From Parachlorella kessleri (taxonomy: Eukaryota > Chlorophyta > Trebouxiophyceae > Chlorellales > Chlorellaceae), in NCBI GenBank assembly GCA_001598975.1, contig BBXU01001805.1:1-23996 (forward strand): a stretch of DNA of 23,996 bases. Reading direction: 5' to 3'. Each line of letters begins with the position of its first letter. The stretch's first letter is position 1. The notes below the pieces were generated by a model, which was not told where the DNA came from, did no database searches, and saw only the letters and a list, made by a program, of their open reading frames with translations. Of the stretch, positions 1-11,300 are shown in pieces. Both the position numbers and the translations under genes were made by a program.

Positions 1-314
1 GAGCTGTATGTTATATATATGTTATATTACTTCAGTGCAGCTCCTGAAATACTATGCGGCGGAAAGAGAGCCCTTTTGCCTGAAGTCCTCCTCCCTTCTG
101 AACTGGCTGGCATGAGACAGGGCTCTTGTGTGTGCCTGGCGCACCTCGTGGCAGCACCTGTGCTCTGACTCTGCTGTGGACCTCATGATTGCAGCAGTCA
201 GGTACTTGCTCTCTATGACTCACTTCTCAGGGCGATCCGCTGGGCTGAGAATTGAAGACAGCCAGCTGTGCCCACTTATGCCTAGACTGCTCAAGTGCTG
301 CCTCTTCACTTCAG
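1..314. other. Unresolved 5' flank, probably VPS50 intron
   Basis: The first recognisable VPS50 exon starts after a CAG acceptor at 311-314, preceded by a pyrimidine-rich tract. Upstream I see only short open frames on both strands with no family resemblance, and an AT-rich start (alternating TA near 10-25). A further small VPS50 exon could be hidden here, but nothing in the sequence lets me place one. Confidence 0.4.
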
Positions 315-3300
315 GTGCTGGAGGGTTACATGTTTCTTGGGAATGTCGACCAGCTGGGGTCCGAAGTGAAGACTGCATTTGTTAACACCATCAACACGGC
401 GGTGCAGAAGGTGGTCCGCGGTGTGCTACTGACGAGGACAGGGTTTGAGGAGAAGGCTGCCGTGGCCAGCAACCTGCAGGTGATTGCTTTGCTTGCTTGC
501 TAGCCGTCCTTGCTGCTGGGTCACAGGCCCTGGGGCAAGCAGGGGTGTGGCTGCTGATAGTCGTGGTGGGAAGGATTTAACCTGCAGCCTGATAGCTTCA
601 TCAGCAAATGAATATGTGCCAGTAGCCAGCCCTCCAGCAATCTCTCCTTCATTTACCGAAGTGCATGAAATAGGGGCCTCCTACCGTGGGTGGGGTGGAA
701 GCAGTGGCATGCCGCCTGCCAAAGTAGCCTGCCCAAGGGGTTGCACCCAAGGATGCAGGAGAACTTCGAGCTGTTGCGCTAGTGTTGGCTCCTGTGACTG
801 TTGCAGGACTTGGTGCGCTACCTGCCGTCTGACCTCTTCCGCACTTGTCTGGCTCGAGTACTCATGGTGTTATTTGACATCCTAGTCAGCCACTTCCATA
901 TGGTGCGGTGGCACGAGGCGTCCTTGGAGCGACATCAGATAGAACTGGACGCGCTCTCACGTGCGAAGCAGCAGCTGCATGACCGGGTTGGTGATGCCAA
1001 TGGTGCAATTTTCGATACCGCCAGAAGAGAAAGCCCAAGGAAAGAGGCTGGGGGAGGGCAGGCAGGCATCGGAGATGCTAGCAGCAGCGGCAGAGGTGTA
1101 GCAGGGGGTCAAGCACATGGAGGAGACCTGATAGACCTAGCCAATGGCACCGCTGATAGTGAACTGCACCCACCCCAACACCAGCAGCAGCAGCAGCAGC
1201 AGCAAGGGCAGCCTGTTGGCGCAGCAGCCATGCGCAGCAGCGCAGCAGGCGGCAGCCTAAGCAGTAGCAGACATGGCAGCGGGGCAGCGCTGTTGCATGA
1301 CAGCGATAGCGATAGCCCGGTCACAGTTACGGGTCGAGCCATGATGCAACTGCACCGGGGCACAGCCTCTGAACTAGAGGAAGTGGAGGCTAAGGAGTCG
1401 GACGAAGCAGAGTGGGGCTCGGTGCTGCGAGCGGTGCATGCAGGTAGGGCTCATGCTCACAGTGTTGTGGTGTAATGCAGTGCATAGCCAGCTGGCCTTG
1501 GTCGCCTGCAGCAACATCATGACTGCTGTCTTTTGTCAAAGCTACAAGGCCTGCGTCCCAAGTCCACTGGATCTCCGGCTCTGGGTTATGCTTACATGGT
1601 TGGGTGACCATGTGCTAGCAGGTGATACAATACGCTTTCTCAGTGCCGGACTTCTTTTGTACAGGATTGATAGGCGGCCGAAAGCTGATTTGGGACGAGG
1701 CAGCCCGGAGAATAGGTGTGCTGCTCAGCATACCCGCAGCCTTTGAGGGGGAGCACTTCCTCCAGGTGATGCAGGTTGTCATATCTTGCAAGGTGACAGG
1801 GGTGCAGTGGGGGACTTGGAAAAAGGTGGAAAGCGTTTGGTGTCGGTTTGTCAAAGGCCAATGCCCGATGTCTCCTGTCTGGGCGCAAAGGCAAAGTCCA
1901 AACCCGTCCATTTCAAATGTGCCTGCCGCCGTCACACATTCTTATTGAGAGAAGCAATATTAATGCCTTGCAGGTTATGGACTGGACACAGAGAGTCCTG
2001 GCCATTGGGGAGTCTTTCAGCGGGGTAGAGTGCGCGGGCCTACGCACTCTGCTGCAGCGGCAGAGTGGTAACTTTTTCCAGGCATACCACACGTCAAATG
2101 TAGAGGTGAGGGCGGGGTGCTTGGGAGCGCAACCAAACGTGCATGCTTGGCTACCGTGCGGAGGCATAGGAGTTGGGAGGGCACAAGATGCAGAGAAGAA
2201 GAGCGCCAGCTGGAACATCTCTTAGAAACTAGGCTTTGTACCTGATCGCTAGCTTGTTGAGGGCTTCACTATGCAAGGCAAGACCAGCTGAAGGGAGCAA
2301 TGCTGTCAAGCCCTAGTGGTGGAGGTCGGCTGGGTGCTGCTTTCCTGCCTTGTCGGACGGCACCTTGGTCAGGCCTTCGGAAATCGATGTGCAGGCCCTG
2401 AATAGCATGCTTGATAAAGAGCTGTGGAAGCGGCTGCCGGTGGCACCGCCTGGCCTGGCAGAGACCCTGGTGCGGCGCCAGGGCTCAGAAGATGCACTCC
2501 ACAGCTTTGCCGACTTTGAGCAGCACGTGAACTGTGGCAACCCCTGGCGCCGGCAGCAAGGTATGGATGGCTAATAGCAGTGTTTGGGTGGCGGAGGGGC
2601 GCTTGAGCGCTGCTGCGGCTGTTTGCGAGGCTGTCTGACTGTCAAAGTCGTAGAGACCGCTCAAATGCTGGCCTTGAGCTTTCTGGAGTAGGATAAGGGA
2701 GGACTTGATAGAAGCTATTGCGGAAGAGAGGCACCAGCAGCTTAAGCAGCCAGGCGGGGCATGGCTGCCTCCGGTTTGAAGAATGTGCGCCTTGCACTTG
2801 GCAGGCTCCCCTCGCAAGCGGCCCAAGCGTCCTTCGCGGCTGGGCTTTGCGGGGGCTTCGAACATGGAAGATGGCAAGACCGCGCACCAGCTGGATGTGG
2901 ATGAGTATGGCATCCCACGCACCGTCAGCAGCGGCGGCAGCAGCGGCCCAGGTGATGATATGGGCTAGACATTTTGGTCAGCAAGTGGGTCACGAAGTGC
3001 TTTGTTTGTTGGTCTAGATATGATTGGTAGGTGTCTTGGGCACCGGCACCAGCCAGACCCACCTTGGCCCCACGTCAGGGATGGTGGCTATGCATGTATT
3101 CCCTAGGGGAAAGTATGTATTGCACTGGAAACACCCTCAGCAAGTGTGCTATGAGTTCCATGGTGAGATCTGGAATGTTGCTATGGTTAAGTCCGTTTGA
3201 AGCAGTCACGCAACCAGGTTGTCACATGACGACAGATGCTTTTTCACAGGGTCCAGCCGCGGCAGCACTGAACAGTCAGAGCACGATTCAACACCTGGGG

Positions 3301-6300
3301 CTGCAGAGTCTGATGAAGTCTTTGGTGAGCCTAAGCCATGCCCAACATTCCAACTTAGATGCAACATAGCTGGAGCCGTAGAATGCCATGGTATAGCGTA
3401 CACATCTTGTCTGCGCGGCGCAAGTTGCATCCCATAGGATACAGTATGCCTGATGGGTGAAAGGTCATTCGGGATATCTGTCATGCTTTTTCTGCTGCCC
3501 ATCTTAATAAAGCGGGAGTTTGAGGCTAAGTGTCCTTATCACGTGCCACTCATGCCTTGCTAGGAGACTTCATTGACGAGGAGACACAAAGCGTGAGAAC
3601 AGCTGATGGCGAGGCAGTTGCGGGAGGCTCCAGCGGCTCGGCCATAGTGACAAACTCCTCCTGGCGAATGATGAAATGGATGCGGGACTATTTCCAGCTG
3701 ATGAGGTGCGAGTGACACTTGCCGCTGCCTTCCAGCATGCTTGCCGGGCGGGGGTGGGTAGGGATTAAGCTGACTGAAAGAGATACCATGCACCATGAGA
3801 GAGCTGGGACCACATTGTGCATGGAAGGTGGCATCTGTGCAGCAAGCAAGCATCCACCGCTTATGCAGCTCTTCATGGACTTTGCGAAGGCCAAGCGCAT
3901 CGTACTCCATCTATGCCCAAGAATCCATTCTCTCTCTGCACTGTAGGACTCTTTGCACAGCCACTCCCACGATCTTTGCCGGGCTGACTGAGCTGTATGA
4001 CCTGTACCTCCTCCACATCTATATCACCTTTGGGGAGGTGCCGCTGCCCGACCTGCTGGCCCTGGCACAGCAGGCACAGCAGGGTCCCATGGCCGCCGCG
4101 GGCGCTGCCGGCACCGGCGGCGCATTGTCCGCTGCCGCGGCTGACTCAGCCCTGACGCCACGGCTGCGCAGCACGCTGCTGCGCATAGCGAGCGACAGCA
4201 TTGGCAAGTACCGGGGGCTGCTGGTGGGGCACCAGGCAGGCTCTAAAGTGGCCAGGGCGCTCACACCCCGGGAACCAGGTGGGCTGCGGGACTTGGGTTG
4301 CTGGCCGAGGTACTGTCAATTGCCTGAGGGAGGAAACAATGGACCATATTACCTGATCGACGCACCGATGCATCACCACAGGCAATACATGTGTCCCCTG
4401 TCTCAGCCCACAGACACGCGCACAGGCTACTGTGATTGCTGCTACGTCTATCCTTATACGGCTTCTGTTACCCCGTCTGGACATGGGCACCCTATGGCTC
4501 TCCATTGCAGGGTCACCCTCCATCTCTGCCTACAGCATGGACACTTTTAAAGATAAGCTCTCCCTTAAAGAAACTGCGGGCACCTATTTCAGCCGCAAGA
4601 TGGGGACTGGCGGCCCAGCGGCAGCAGCAGCAGCAGCTGGAGGAGGCGTTGGGGCTCTGGGAGTACCAGCAGCAGCAGGGTCGGGTGCAGCGCACCCAGC
4701 GCTTGGACCGCCTGAGGTGGCTATGGTTGCCAATTCGGGTGAGACCTCACTTGAGTTGGGACACAGTTGTCACAGCTTTCTCACCGTAGGTTGAATGCAG
4801 AGTCTTACTTATACCTAATCAGAGGAGAAGTTAAGGTAAGGGTAGCCACCCGTTTGGGGTCGCTTTCCACAGGTCGACTGTCTGCCTGCATTGACGCAGC
4901 ACGGTGTGAGACCCCTTGACCCTCGCTTTCAGTGGCCACAGTGAGGCTTCCACCTTCCCTTGCTGGCCAAGGTGCACGGCAAACTGCCCGCCCTCCCTGC
5001 AGGCAACCTCTATGGCCTCCAGGAGCGGTGCCTGGCTGTGGAGTCCCTCTTGCTCGTGGCCCGGGAGCTGGCCAGGGCCCGGTCCGAGCTCTCAGGCCTG
5101 CTGCCTCCCAGCGAAGCGCACGCTCTGGACCTGTTCTACTCGCGAGCAGTGGGGTCGGCGGAGGACCTCAGGGACCACGTGCTGCGGGCAGGTGAGCCGC
5201 TGTCTGCTTGTGTGCTGCCCTGTGCCAAGGGTGCGACGAACCCCTGCTGGGAAAGGGTGTGGGTTCGGACGGAAAGGCATGGGTGGCATGGGTGTGTAAT
5301 CCGTTGCCTTGGGTAGCTGTGTGTTACGGCAGCCAGCTCACAGGTCAGCTTGGCATGGCAGCTAGGCTGCTGTTGAGCTAGGCTACCCACAAAGCGCATG
5401 CTGCAAGGGTTCGGGCTTGAACACGACTACTCAGAGTGCCAGCGGACGCACTTTGCCTTCTGCGGGGGGGCGCTGGGACGAGCCACCTCATTCGAATTCT
5501 AGCAGCTTGTGGCAACCCTACCTACTAACCTATATCCTTCCCTGTCTCACTGCTTCAACGCATAGGTGCCCGCCTGCTGCTGCCCATCCGCTGGCTCCCA
5601 GACCGCGTGGCAGCCACCACTTACTCCCTTGCTGAGCCGCCCGTCTCGCACCAACCCTGGGTGGACGAGCTGGAGCGCAGCCTGGAGCACTTCAGGGACC
5701 GCCTGGCCACGGTAGGGGGTGGTGCCGCAGGGGGTGGGCGCCATGGGTCTTTGTGTGGGTGTGTATGTGCTGCTCGTGTGTGGTGGTGGGTGGATGGGGG
5801 CGGGGAGAGAGGGGGCTGGCGGTTCTGCCGTGAGATTGCGAGCAAATGGGTGAAGGGGGGGTGGGAGGGTGACTAGGTTTGGTACCAGGAAGGTGTCGAG
5901 AGGTGATGCAGTCGAGGGGTCTTGTGGGACCGTCTGTTGGCATCAACCTAGTGTATAGTGTTTAGGCCTCCTATCCCTGGCTTTTTTGCACTTTTTGCTA
6001 CTCAAATGCTCAACCCCCAGGCGCACGGCCTGTTAGCTGGACAGCTAACAAGTCCCATCCATCCCCAGTCCTCGCTTCTTGCCATGGCTCCTTCCTGGCT
6101 GAACCTTCGGTGCAGCTGTGAGATACCTGAGCCGCAGCCAGGGACCATTTTTTCCGTCATACAATCAGCAGCATGTCACCTACTGTGCCTGCAGGCCTCC
6201 CTTCCGGCTGAGGCCCTGGCGCAGCTGTGGTGCCACGCAGCAGCCTACGTGGCCGAGGCGGCCCTGGAGGGCATTGTGCGTGTCAAGAAGTGCACGCTGG

Positions 6301-6941
6301 AGGGGCGGGCTGCCATGTCGGTGGACCTGCAGGGCGTGGCGAGGGCGCTGAGCATGCTGAGCCCACGCGGAGCCCCGGCGCCCAACCTTCGCCTAGTGGA
6401 CAGCTACATTAAGGTGCGAGCGTGATTGTGACGGTGGGGTGTGCGGTTTGTGTGTGTATGTGGGGGGTTGGGGGACGGGGGTTCTTATTGTGTGCGTGCC
6501 ACACTGTGTGCATTTAGAGCTTTAATAAGTGGACACACTTCTTTGTCTTGTCACAAGGCGGCCAACACATGGAACCCATGGTTGTCCCTGTGACGCAAGG
6601 ACTGAACTGTCCTGCTTTGTGGAACACTGTACAAAGAGTATGTCAGGACATTGCCCTGGCATGGCTGCAAGCCCTACCTAGCCTTGAGAGCCACTTGAGC
6701 TGTGAACAGCTAGTATCCGTGCTCTTGGTGCTTACATGAACCCTCAGCACCCGACCGGCTGGTGCAGGCTTTCTACATCCCTGTGGAGGAGCTAGCACGG
6801 TGGGCGCAGATCCACCCCGAGTACCGCCCCGACCAGGTGCTGGCACTCACAGCGTGCATAGCAGAGAGCTCTGGCCTGAAGCGCAAGGACAAGCAGGCGC
6901 TGCTGGCGAGGGTGGAAGCAGACCTGCGGTCATTCAGCTAG
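315..6941 (+). CDS. VPS50: VPS50/syndetin, EARP complex subunit (5' partial)
   Basis: VPS50 (CCDC132) is the subunit that distinguishes the endosome-associated recycling complex EARP from GARP, a vesicle tether for endosomal recycling. I read 14 exons: 315-479, 807-1443, 1665-1765, 1974-2105, 2395-2560, 2805-2951, 3250-3324, 3564-3705, 3947-4278, 4511-4738, 5003-5191, 5566-5711, 6195-6413 and 6768-6941. They join in phase to 950 codons and a TAG stop at 6939-6941. Family landmarks in order are: a block matching the middle of syndetin (GESFSG, QRQSGNFFQAYH, then ALNSMLDKELW), CGNPW, DFIDEETQSV, TNSSWRMMKW, LYDLYLLHIYITFG, NLYGLQERCLAVES, PWVDELERSLEHF, VKKCTLEGRAAMSVDLQ, DSYIKAFYIPVEELARW and HPEY. 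The last part is the conserved C-terminal domain, ending RSFS. The N-terminal half of the protein lies upstream of the window. Exon 807-1443 carries a long Gln/Ser/Gly-rich insertion. The 4511-4738 to 5003-5191 junction is the least certain. Confidence 0.93.
1182..1205 (+). repeat. CAG microsatellite coding for poly-Gln in VPS50
   Basis: Seven CAG triplets followed by CAA encode eight Gln within the low-complexity insertion of the second visible VPS50 exon. The frame is open throughout. Repeat length is probably polymorphic. Confidence 0.95.
4801..4835 (+). other. Candidate 35-nt alternative exon in VPS50
   Basis: A tgcag acceptor (4796-4800) and a strong gtaagg donor (from 4836) bracket an open stretch that would read ESYLYLIRGEVK after the phase-1 G of the preceding exon. 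It ends in phase 0. It would then need the next exon to start at an AAG acceptor around 4974, giving VHGKLPALPAGNLYG, instead of the CAG acceptor at 5000-5002. Skipping it also gives an intact frame, and the simpler skip model is used in the main gene call. Confidence 0.3.
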
Positions 6942-8348
6942 CTGCAGGGTGAGAAGGCTTGGAGAGGTCGCCCTGCATTGCGTCTTATACCAGAGGCAGA
7001 CCTGGGGGCTGCACGGTGGGTGGGTCGAGGGACGATTCGCCGCAGAGAAAGCCTGCCTAGAGCGCACGCTGACCTGCTGAACAACCAGCCAGTAGGATGA
7101 CTGCTGCTGCTAGCTGGGTGTCAGGGGATGGTGGCAGGTTGTATGCCCGCTATGGGACAGGTGACTGCGTCTGCCCACTTGAAGGTCAGCCAGGTAAAGG
7201 TGGGGGTGGGCCACAAGAAGGGATGGCGCCCACAGGACAGAGTCCTTCTTCGATAGACACAGCTTCGTGGCAGGACCCATAGGTAGTGTGTACGACCCGC
7301 GACTGCTAGCTCAGGAAATGGCAACTCGTTAGGCATTGGCCCATTCACCTTGACTGCTGCTGTACCTCGATGACCCTGTAACGGGGCTGGGCCCTTGCCG
7401 CTGCCTGCGTTAGCCTAGCCTTCACCTTCTGCTGCTTGATGCCAGGTCTGGTACTGTATATTGTGAGTGGTCAGTTGTGCGGCACTGCTGTTGGAGAAGC
7501 CTGTCTGTCAGTATCGTAGTGGGGGTTGCCTCACTGAGCCCAGACTGTAGCAGCACACAAGTGGTTCAGCGCCTGCGACTGCAGGCTAACCCTGGCACGT
7601 TGTTCGCTAGGTGGCGTAGTTCCTACAAGGCGAGAAGGGCATATACTATCCAGCACTAGCACATGGAAAGCACCATGCTGGGGAAGCATTGCTCCTGCTT
7701 GCAAGCAGGCGTTGTGAAGTTCCTTTCAGCATGGCTAGCACAGCCCAGCAGGATTGAACATCAGCCGCCGCCGCCGCCTACGCCACCGGCGCCTCATGAG
7801 TCCCCGCGACTCTTCGAAGGACATATAACTGTATAAGGAACTGTGTTACGAAAATTGCCCAGCCAGCTGAAAGGCCAGGGGCCGTGCTAGCATCCCACGC
7901 ACACAGTGCGGTAGGCGGTGTCAGAGTTGATCCTGCCCTCGAGCAGTCTGACCTCCCAGTTTGTGAGTTAGTAGCCGAGCTTCGACCTGGAGTTAAAATT
8001 CCCAATATATCGAATATAGTACTTGTCAGTTTGAACAAGTCGCGCCCAAACAGGGTGGGGTCCAGCACACGCGCCTAAACCCTGGTCCATCGCCGATGCC
8101 CTCCAGGCGGGATAAAACTCATCCAACGCTCAACCGGCATCCATTCTCTTTAGTCCCCGATTTGCACCTTTGTCGAAGCTCAGGTGCTGCCCAAGCTATG
8201 CTGTCATGCGTGGTTTGTCAGTCTCACTGCTTTGGATTGGCTCAGGAATGACCCAATCGTTGAGCCTGAGCTGTGGACACATGCTTTGGCCACTACGGTA
8301 ACTGGGGTGTGCTGCTAGTGTCGCAGGTTCCTCATCCGCTTTGAAATC
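6942..8348. other. Intergenic region: VPS50 3' end and METE promoter side
   Basis: This 1.4-kb stretch separates two head-to-tail plus-strand genes. It holds a candidate poly(A) signal, a short GCC-repeat patch near 7764-7777, AT-rich patches (8000-8022 and 8109-8117) and a possible untranslated-exon acceptor (cgcag, about 8321-8325) just before the METE start codon. The open frames on either strand near 7780-8070 resemble no family I know. In Chlamydomonas, METE transcription is repressed by vitamin B12 through promoter sequence; I cannot identify a corresponding element here by eye. Confidence 0.5.
7377..7381 (+). terminator. Possible TGTAA polyadenylation signal of VPS50
   Basis: TGTAA is the usual poly(A) signal of chlorophycean algae. 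This copy lies about 435 bp after the VPS50 stop, a plausible 3' UTR length, and is the first TGTAA I found downstream. A five-base motif is weak evidence alone. Confidence 0.35.
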
Positions 8349-11300
8349 ATGGCTCTGCTTTCTGGCACCATCGGCTTCCCCCGCACAGGTAGATCGTTCG
8401 GCCTGAGCATCAATTGGCCTGCAGAAACTTGTGCAACCCCTGCCGAGCTGATCTGATAGGAGGCTCGCTGTACGCCTTTCTCCTTGTTACTGAGAAACTT
8501 AAGTCCGATCAAGTAGCAGCCGTCACCATATGGGCTTGCATCAAGAGGGCCTCCCCCATTTTCGCCTGCCGCAGGGCCCAAGCGCGAGATGAAGAAGGCT
8601 CTAGAGCTCTACTGGGCCAACCCCGCTGCCAAGGGCGCCAAGGAGACCCTGCTTGCCACTGCTGCCGAGGTCGAAGCGCAGGCATGGCGCTGCCAGGCTG
8701 AGGCTGGCGTGGACCTGGTGGGCCTGGACGGCACCCTGTATGACCAAGTGCTTGACTTCAGCCACTACCTGGGGCTGCTGCCCAAGCGATTCCAGGTTGG
8801 TGACTGGGTGCTTACATCTGCTATGGTGTAGTGCTCGTGGGTCTACCCAGTCATGCTACTAGCTCGCTTTGCACTCTATCCATGGGGAAGTGGGCAGATG
8901 CACAGAGGTGGCCATCTCAGTGGAGTAACCAGGAGGCCACTTATATTTAATGTGCGACGTTGATATGAAGGTCGACTGCTTGGCCGCATGTGAGAGGTGC
9001 TCCGTCATATGCTGCCGTTGCCTCCAGCCCTGTCGGTGCCGGCTGCCTCCACTCACCTGTGCATCAGCCTGCCTGTGCAACCCCTCCTCTCCCTGCAGCA
9101 CCTCTCTGGGCTGGACCGCTACTTTGCTGCCGCGCGCGGCGCGCCTGGCGCACCCGCCGCCGACATGAGCAAGTACTTTGACACTAACTACCACTACCTG
9201 GTGCCCGAGCTGACCCCTGAGTCTGGCCCCACCAGCCCCGACTGGTCACTGCTGCTGGACAGGGTGGCGCGTGGCCAGGCGGTGGTGGGAGTGGAGAAGG
9301 CGGTGCCTATCCTGCTTGGTGAGTGACATGCAGCTTCCTTTCTGTGTGCGGGTTGCGGTCCTGCTGCGGCTTGCCCAAGTGATCCTTGGCTATGTGTTCT
9401 GCTGTGTTGTCCTCCTGCTCGCATGCCTGAAATTGTTTTAGTGTTTTGGGATGGTGCCGCAGTGTGGTTGGCAAGCCTAGCGCCCACTTCTGGCTAGGAT
9501 TTGTGATCTCTGAAGGTGGTTGCTGTCTCGGTCTAACAAGCCTGATCCATGCCAGTCCACACATTTGGCCATTCTTTATTACCGCGGTTCTATTGTCTAT
9601 CACACCTATAAGCCCTGTCACCCACAAGCCTTGGCCCCTGTTGTGTGCAGGCCCCAACACGCTGGTGGGCCTGGCCAAGGGCGACTTTGCCCGCTCTGAG
9701 GTGGTGGCCCGGCTGGTGCCTGCCTACCGCCAGCTGCTGGAGACTTTGAAGGGCCTGGGAGTGCCGGAGGTTCAGGCGAGTTTGGGGAGGGGGGGGGTGC
9801 TTGCTTGGTTGGGGCTGTGGCAGTACCTGGCAGCTGGTGCTGCAAGTGGAGAGGGCTGGGGGGAGGAGCTACCCAGACTGCCCAGCAGCGACCCCACGCC
9901 TCCCTGGAAGCTTCCCCAACCCCCGCAAGAACAGCTGTGAAGGCGAAGACACAATAACCTTCGCATGTTTCCCTGCACTCGCCCGGTGTACCTGGTCCCT
10001 GCCGTGGAGCTGTCGCCGACGGCGAAATGGTGTTTGGCTGATTGGTAGAGCGCCCCCGCCCCGGGGGGAACAAGGAGGTTCGAATCCTCCAACACCGCTC
10101 ACTAGCCTAGGCACAGCTCCACGGCAGGTTGACGGGCACCCAGGCTCTGGCTCAAAACCAAACAGAAGAGCTTCTCTCCACTTTGCACACTGCCAGTCTC
10201 TAGCAGGAAAACCAAAGAGTACGAAAACTTCAGCTCCACATGGTAGCCACACACATGAATGTCAGGTTGGGTGGGTGGGTGGTTAGCTTTGCCAGAGTGG
10301 TTTTGGGGGCTGAGAGCTGGGCGGGGGTTGTGTGGTGGATGATACTGGGGTGAGGCCTCCCTGGGTCCTGTGGGAGGGGTCTTGACTCTCTGCAGAAATG
10401 CGATCCTTGGGCGGGCACCTGCTACCATAAGGCGCAACCGGGTGCTGCGAGCTGTCAGCTGGTAGGGGCCCACCCTTTCCCAGGTGCTAGCTCTGGCACA
10501 GTTGTCGTCAACTCGCTCACCGCAGCCTTCCTGTATATGCATGTACCCTCCCATGGGTACTGAGATGACAGCATCCAATCCTGTTCGTACGGCCCAGCTC
10601 TCACTCCCTGTTCGCACTTCCTGCCACCCATACTAATAACAGCTGCTTGTCCGAGCCCTTCACTTGTACGCTGAAGGTACCATTGCCCCTATCAGCCTCA
10701 TTCCAACTGCTCCCCAGCACTACAAGCCTTGCCTGCCCTCTGTTGCTGCTGTTGCTGCCGGCGAAATGGTGTTTGGCTGATCGGTAGAGCGCCCCCGCCC
10801 TGGGGGGAACAAGGAGGTTCGAGTCCTCCAACACCGCTCACTAGCCCAAGCACAGCAGCCCAGAGGATGGCAGCCTTGCACTCCAGTGACATGCTGTAGC
10901 TCACACCTCGACATTGCAGCTCTTATCAGTACGCCTTTGGCATCTCTTGTGTCTAATAAGGATCATCAAAAAGGTACATCTGATCCTGCCTGCTTATGGA
11001 CGTAGCCGGCAACCGTCACACTGCTGTCTGGCCCGTTCCTGTCACTTGTATTTCTATGTTAAATAGTTGCATGCTGCCCTATTGGGACCAGCTTACATTA
11101 TCCCCAGCATGCATAACTATCAAACAATATCCATCATCCAGCCCTGTCAGTCCAGTCCAGCCCAGCTCTACTCCCTGTTCGCACTACCTGCCACCCATGT
11201 CATTAAACAATACCCATTATTTGCACCCAGCAGTGCTCACCGCAACTCGTTCCCTGTCTGCGTTCACTGCATTTGAAAGTATCAACTGCAGGAGAAACTT

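Noticed and set aside
7778..8078. Overlapping open frames on both strands upstream of METE, considered as a transposon protein remnant
   Set aside because: No reverse transcriptase, integrase, protease or transposase motif could be seen.
10028..10097. Functional tRNA gene
   Set aside because: The anticodon-type loop has 6 bases, no T33 and only C/G residues; the D stem has just three pairs. Called tRNA-like instead.
9998..10128. Classical DNA transposon with conserved terminal inverted repeats
   Set aside because: The arms differ completely between the two copies and I see no target-site duplication, unlike a family with fixed inverted repeats.
10102..10617. 171-codon minus-strand open frame in METE intron 4
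   Set aside because: It resembles no protein; it overlaps the tRNA-like copy 1 arm and the repeat family.
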